8,645 nt of DNA, taken from positions 1-8,645 of the forward strand of contig CANEKB010000043.1 of NCBI GenBank assembly GCA_947427985.1, written 5' to 3'. The stretch comes from an uncultured Candidatus Saccharibacteria bacterium. GTDB taxonomy: Bacteria; Patescibacteriota; Saccharimonadia; Saccharimonadales; Saccharimonadaceae. The stretch's first letter is position 1. Every line of letters starts with the position of its first letter. Positions 6,600 through 8,645 of this stretch are shown piece after piece. The translations under genes and the position numbers were made by a program. The notes under the pieces were generated by a model, which saw nothing but the letters and a program-made list of their open reading frames with translations, searched no databases and was not told the origin of the DNA.

Positions 6600-6646
6600 A
6601 TTACATGTGGGAGGTTTAGCGCCGTTAGCACCACAGAAAGGGAATC
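6600..6646 (+). promoter_or_regulatory. rplA leader with candidate L1-binding element
   Basis: GTGG (6607-6610) can pair with CCAC (6631-6634). Within it, GGG AGGTTT on the 5' side gives GTGGGAGGTTT (6607-6617), which by memory closely matches the GUGGGAGGCUUU of the L1-binding region of E. coli 23S rRNA. An inner GGT (6613-6615) / GCC (6621-6623) pairing would leave an asymmetric loop as in known L1 sites. The ribosome site AAAGGGA (6637-6643) is 3 nt downstream of the stem, so a bound protein could block initiation. Not verified by folding. Confidence 0.55.
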
Positions 6647-7570
6647 ATGGCAGAAGAAAACACTGCGAAAGATCTTCAAGATAGCGAAGTGATTGCTGAG
6701 ACCGTCGAGCAAGACGTCGTTGAAGCAGAGGAGAAATTCGCTAAGTCTGGTAAGAAGTCGAAGAAACATATTGAAGAAGTTAAGGCCGAAGAAGAGCGAC
6801 AGGCACGTAAGGCTGAGAACAAGGCTCTCGAGGAAGCTGGCGAGAAACCGAAAGGTGCTGCGCCAGTTGCTCGACCAAAAATTGAGCGTCGTGGTAAGAA
6901 ATACCAGGAAAAGGCAAAACTGGTTGAGGCTGGAAAAGTCTATACTTTGAAAGAAGCACTAGAGTTAGCTCAGAAGACTAACCCGTCGAAGTTCGATGCA
7001 ACAGTCGAAGCGCACGTGCGCCTTGGGGTTGATCCGCGTCAAGCTGACCAGAATATCCGCGCGACAGTTGTTTTGCCGCATGGTAATGGTAAGACGGTAC
7101 GAGTAGCAGTTTTTGCGCCACTCGATGAAGCGAAGAAGGCCGCGGCAGCTGGTGCTGACATTGCTGAGGATGAAGAGTTCCTGAAACGGCTCGAAAAGGG
7201 TGAAATCGATTTTGATGTATTGATTTCAACTCCGGCCTATATGCCGAAGCTCGGTAAGTTTGCGCGCTTACTTGGTCCAAAAGGTTTGATGCCAAACCCG
7301 AAGGCTGGTACGGTTACTACTGACATTGAAAAAGCAGTTAAGGAATCAAAAGCTGGTAAAGTTGAATACCGCGTTGATAAGCAGGCGATTATTCATATTG
7401 GTCTTGGTAAGACTAGCTTTGATGCAGCCAAGTTGCTGGAGAACGCAGAGACTTTCTTCGAATCGCTGAAGAGTCATCGCCCAGCTTCGCTCAAAGGCAG
7501 CTATGTGAAGTCGATTTTCGTAACAACTTCGCAAGGTCCTTCGATTACAGTTGAGAATTTGTACAACTAA
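6647..7570 (+). CDS. rplA: 50S ribosomal protein L1 with long charged N-terminal extension
   Basis: Protein of the mobile L1 stalk of the large subunit, involved in release of E-site tRNA; in many bacteria it also represses its own mRNA. The canonical part begins near residue 81 (RRGKKYQEKAKLVEAGKVYTL) and runs to the end, covering VEAHVRLGVDPRQADQNIR, the signature GPKGLMPNPKAGT (about 210-222), KAGKVEYRVDK, and the C-terminal KGSYVKSIFV. That part is about 227 aa, the usual size. Ahead of it are some 80 residues dominated by Glu, Lys and Ala (VEAEEKFAKSGKKSKKHIEEVKAEEE and so on), probably disordered or helical. The start at 6647 is supported by AAAGGGA 3 nt before it and the promoter upstream; no strong internal start replaces it. 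It is a single-gene transcript ending at 7622. Confidence 0.96.
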   Translation: MAEENTAKDLQDSEVIAETVEQDVVEAEEKFAKSGKKSKKHIEEVKAEEERQARKAENKALEEAGEKPKGAAPVARPKIERRGKKYQEKAKLVEAGKVYTLKEALELAQKTNPSKFDATVEAHVRLGVDPRQADQNIRATVVLPHGNGKTVRVAVFAPLDEAKKAAAAGADIAEDEEFLKRLEKGEIDFDVLISTPAYMPKLGKFARLLGPKGLMPNPKAGTVTTDIEKAVKESKAGKVEYRVDKQAIIHIGLGKTSFDAAKLLENAETFFESLKSHRPASLKGSYVKSIFVTTSQGPSITVENLYN

Positions 7571-7587
7571 GATTAGGACTAGCAGCG

Positions 7588-7622
7588 AACGGGACTCTAG
7601 GGAACTGGAGCCCCGTTTTTTT
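7588..7622 (+). terminator. Rho-independent terminator after rplA
   Basis: ACGGGACTCT (7589-7598) pairs with GGAGCCCCGT (7607-7616) with one A-C mismatch and one G-U pair, an 8-nt loop, and seven Ts (7616-7622). Confidence 0.85.
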
Positions 7623-7659
7623 GATGGGACGGATGTTTGACGGGATCGATAAAGTTCTA

Positions 7660-7688
7660 TTGACTTTTAACCTAATCTGTGATAAAAT
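7660..7688 (+). promoter_or_regulatory. Promoter of the 212-aa gene
   Basis: -35 TTGACT (7660-7665), a 17-nt spacer, -10 TAAAAT (7683-7688): the same hexamers and spacing as the rplK promoter, suggesting strong constitutive expression. The start is expected near 7695, leaving a leader of about 70 nt. Confidence 0.82.
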
Positions 7689-7696
7689 AGAAAGAT

Positions 7697-7757
7697 GTAG
7701 TCTTTTCAACTACGTATTGCTATCTTCGATAGAGTATATTTCGGTACAGAAAAGGAG
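7697..7757 (+). promoter_or_regulatory. Structured leader and ribosome site of the 212-aa gene
   Basis: Two small hairpins: GTAGT (7697-7701) / ACTAC (7709-7713), and CTATC (7720-7724) / GATAG (7728-7732) around a TTC loop. They are followed by AAAGGAG (7751-7757), 8 nt before the ATG. Five-bp stems are modest; the first may act as a 5' stabilising hairpin. No known riboswitch class was recognised. Confidence 0.4.
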
Positions 7758-7765
7758 AGCCTGCT

Positions 7766-8404
7766 ATGTTCCAACATGAAGCTTATGACCTTATTGCTCG
7801 TTCCGCCGTCAACTTGAATAATGTTCCGGTCGTTTCGGCTCCGGATGATGCCTATATCTTTACGAACGGGCCAAGGGTTGCGACGGGTAAGAAGTGGCTG
7901 GACTTTGCGGCAGAGCTGAGCAAGCAGCCGCGATTGGATTGCAAGATTCAGAGGTACCATCGTTTGGATGATGGTACTTTCCACCCGACTTTTTCCCAGC
8001 CCGTCACCGTAATCATCGAGTTCGATATGGTTTTGCCTAGTTCGGATCCGTATTCGATGTTCCAGGCGCAGTTGATTGGGCGGCCAATCGCGGTCTGCGA
8101 CTTGGATGCGGTTGCGGCTAATGACCAATTCTTGGCTAGTTTCGTTCTCGGCAAGTTCGATATTACGTTCGATTATATCATCGAGCGAGGAATCGGCTTG
8201 TTCCAGAAGCTTGAAATTTGCCACGACTGGACGCGGCGTCACAACGCTTTGCCGCATTTGTTTTCCAGCATTAACATGGAGTTATTGCGGGCGGATTTGA
8301 AGGTCGTAGACATGACTGGCAAGTTCGTGAAACTGGAGGCGACCGACTCGTCTCATGATGAACAAAACGCACCTTTGCTAAGTAAGGCTGTGGCTAAGAT
8401 CTGA
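7766..8404 (+). CDS. Unrecognised soluble protein, single-gene unit
   Basis: A 212-aa protein I cannot place in a family. It has no TM segment, signal peptide or Cys cluster (only C59, C110 and C172). Composition is mixed alpha/beta and slightly acidic: strand-like VTVIIEFDMVLP (80-91) and GKFDITFDYIIERGI, and a helical start (MFQHEAYDLIARSAVNLNN). The C-terminal 25 residues look flexible. Coding on this strand is supported by a near-consensus promoter, AAAGGAG 8 nt before the ATG, a TGA stop, and a strong terminator just after. A 183-aa frame on the opposite strand (7706-8257) lacks such signals. Codons end in C more often (ttc, gac, aac) than in the dcw genes, which may reflect high expression or a different origin. 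An 8-bp inverted repeat (GTACCATC 7954-7961 / GATGGTAC 7970-7977) lies inside the gene. Confidence 0.82.
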   Translation: MFQHEAYDLIARSAVNLNNVPVVSAPDDAYIFTNGPRVATGKKWLDFAAELSKQPRLDCKIQRYHRLDDGTFHPTFSQPVTVIIEFDMVLPSSDPYSMFQAQLIGRPIAVCDLDAVAANDQFLASFVLGKFDITFDYIIERGIGLFQKLEICHDWTRRHNALPHLFSSINMELLRADLKVVDMTGKFVKLEATDSSHDEQNAPLLSKAVAKI

Positions 8405-8419
8405 CCTTTTCTACAACGC

Positions 8420-8451
8420 GGCCCGTCCAGGGATGGACGGGCCATATTTTT
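8420..8451 (+). terminator. Strong Rho-independent terminator after the 212-aa gene
   Basis: Perfect 10-bp stem GGCCCGTCCA (8420-8429) / TGGACGGGCC (8434-8443) closed by a GGGA (GNRA-type) tetraloop, then a T-rich stretch with five Ts at 8447-8451. A T run before it (8407-8410) gives little support for use from the other strand. Confidence 0.92.
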
Positions 8452-8454
8452 ATC

Positions 8455-8483
8455 TTGATAATCTTGACTAGCTATGCTACAAT
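8455..8483 (+). promoter_or_regulatory. Extended -10 promoter before the last gene
   Basis: -35 TTGATA (8455-8460), a 17-nt spacer, -10 TACAAT (8478-8483) with TG at 8475-8476. The start is expected near 8490. The TGCTACAAT core differs by one base from TGCTATAAT at 4867 and 6575. Confidence 0.75.
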
Positions 8484-8492
8484 ACTATTGAC

Positions 8493-8514
8493 AGTCTGGT
8501 AACAGACTTTTTTT
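8493..8514 (+). terminator. Terminator-like hairpin directly after the transcription start
   Basis: AGTCTG (8493-8498) / CAGACT (8503-8508) with a GTAA (GNRA-type) tetraloop, followed by seven Ts (8508-8514). In form it is an intrinsic terminator, but it begins about 3 nt after the predicted start of the 8455 promoter, an unusual place. Its 5' arm and loop can instead pair with 8566-8575. Confidence 0.55.
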
Positions 8515-8575
8515 GTTAGGCGGAGCGGTCGACTAAGAGTTCGAATCCCTCCTGCCCCACCAAAAGTTGCCAGAC
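8494..8575 (+). ncRNA. Candidate structured leader or small RNA with alternative pairings
   Basis: GTCTGGTAAC (8494-8503) is complementary over 10 bp (one G-U) to GTTGCCAGAC (8566-8575). This long-range stem cannot coexist with the terminator-like hairpin 8493-8508. Inside it, GGC and GGAG (8519-8525) pair with CTCC and GCC (8549-8556, T8553 bulged), extended by GG/CC and TCGA (8529-8532) / TCGA (8541-8544) around an 8-nt loop. Downstream, GACACGA (8577-8583) and TCG..TGTC (8592-8600) can hold the Shine-Dalgarno AAAGGAG (8585-8591) in a loop. This looks like a regulatory leader, but folding and function are unproven and no known class was recognised. Confidence 0.4.
8540..8562 (+). other. tRNA 3'-end-like segment without a 5' half
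   Basis: A TTCGAAT T-loop (8540-8546), CCCTC (8547-8551) as the 3' side of a T-stem, CTGCCCC (8552-8558) as an acceptor strand, discriminator A and CCA (8560-8562) follow tRNA spacing exactly. But the five bases before the loop (AAGAG) pair poorly with CCCTC (two A-C mismatches), and no GGGGCAG-like acceptor 5' strand lies upstream. It may be a remnant left by integration or deletion at a tRNA gene, a tRNA mimic, or chance. Confidence 0.4.
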
Positions 8576-8595
8576 GGACACGAGAAAGGAGTCGT

Positions 8596-8645
8596 ATGTC
8601 GAATCGCACTAAAAAAGCTCGCGCCGATGCTTTGAGAAAAGCAAC
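8596..8645 (+). CDS. Start of a downstream gene (partial), unknown
   Basis: ATG at 8596 with AAAGGAG (8585-8591) 4 nt upstream opens a frame that runs off the window. The visible residues are MSNRTKKARADALRKA, strongly basic, with about 17 codons seen. A basic N-terminus fits a nucleic-acid-binding or ribosomal-type protein or a cytoplasmic tail before a membrane segment, but there is too little to assign. It would be expressed from the promoter at 8455 through the structured leader. Confidence 0.6.
   Translation, partial: MSNRTKKARADALRKA

Noticed and set aside
7954..7977. 8-bp inverted repeat inside the 212-aa gene as a regulatory site
   Set aside because: It falls in coding sequence with an 8-nt spacer and no other support; probably chance.
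7706..8257. 183-aa frame on the minus strand opposite the 212-aa gene
   Set aside because: No promoter or ribosome site was seen for it, and the + strand gene has a promoter, ribosome site and terminator in the right order.
8488..8493. Perfect TTGACA as a -35 box
   Set aside because: No acceptable -10 lies 16-18 nt downstream (T-run and GTTAGG region).
8487..8562. A complete tRNA gene ending at CCA 8560-8562
   Set aside because: No upstream strand matches the acceptor CTGCCCC, the T-stem has two mismatches, and no D or anticodon arm could be fitted.
8515..8595. Split or circularly permuted tRNA
   Set aside because: No 5' half follows the CCA, and the T-stem that should be intact in a 3' half is not paired.
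8490..8595. T-box riboswitch leader
   Set aside because: The conserved T-box antiterminator sequence is absent and the terminator-like hairpin comes first, not last.
1..8645. UGA recoded as glycine or tryptophan
   Set aside because: TGA ends ftsW in a normal ATGA overlap and ends the 212-aa gene just before its terminator; no gene needs in-frame TGA read-through.
1..8645. CRISPR arrays, insertion sequences or transposases
   Set aside because: No regularly spaced repeats, transposase-like frames or terminal inverted repeats were seen.

Overview
The window looks like a chromosomal segment from a Patescibacteria (CPR) genome, most likely Candidatus Saccharibacteria (TM7). This rests on the divergent but intact peptidoglycan genes, the charged tails on MurG and L1, a FtsQ-like protein cut down to its last domain, and very tight gene packing. 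No 16S or marker tree supports it, so the lineage is an inference. TGA acts as an ordinary stop (ftsW and the 212-aa gene end in it), which argues against the UGA=Gly code of Gracilibacteria/Absconditabacteria. All convincing genes are on the + strand.

Region 1 (1-4268) is a division and cell-wall (dcw) cluster of overlapping genes: the 3' end of an upstream gene (possibly the FtsI/PBP transpeptidase), mraY, ftsW, murG and a FtsQ/DivIB-like gene. Every junction overlaps (1, 14, 4 and 17 nt), which suggests one polycistronic mRNA with translational coupling. MraY makes lipid I, MurG converts it to lipid II, FtsW polymerises lipid II at the septum, and the FtsQ-like bitopic protein would belong to the same divisome. 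No terminator was seen after this cluster.

Region 2 (4269-7622) holds the ribosomal stalk genes rplK (L11) and rplA (L1), normally adjacent in bacteria. Here they are separated by a three-gene cassette (4896-6572) encoding a two-TM protein with an extracytoplasmic domain, a two-TM protein with a possible PH-like cytoplasmic domain, and a small CxxC/CxxC zinc-ribbon protein. rplK has its own promoter and terminator. The cassette has an extended -10 promoter. rplA has its own extended -10 promoter inside the cassette's tail and a terminator after it. Both ribosomal-protein leaders carry a GGGAG(C/G)TT element just before the Shine-Dalgarno, and the rplA copy closely resembles the L1-binding part of 23S rRNA, so L1 may autoregulate both genes although they are no longer in one operon.

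Region 3 (7623-8452) is a single-gene unit encoding an unrecognised 212-aa soluble protein, with a near-consensus promoter, a structured leader and a strong terminator.

Region 4 (8453-8645) has another extended -10 promoter, followed almost at once by a terminator-like hairpin, a tRNA 3'-end-like segment (T-loop, acceptor strand, CCA) with no matching 5' half, a distant repeat that can pair with the terminator hairpin, and the start of a further gene cut off by the window edge. It is the least explained part of the window.
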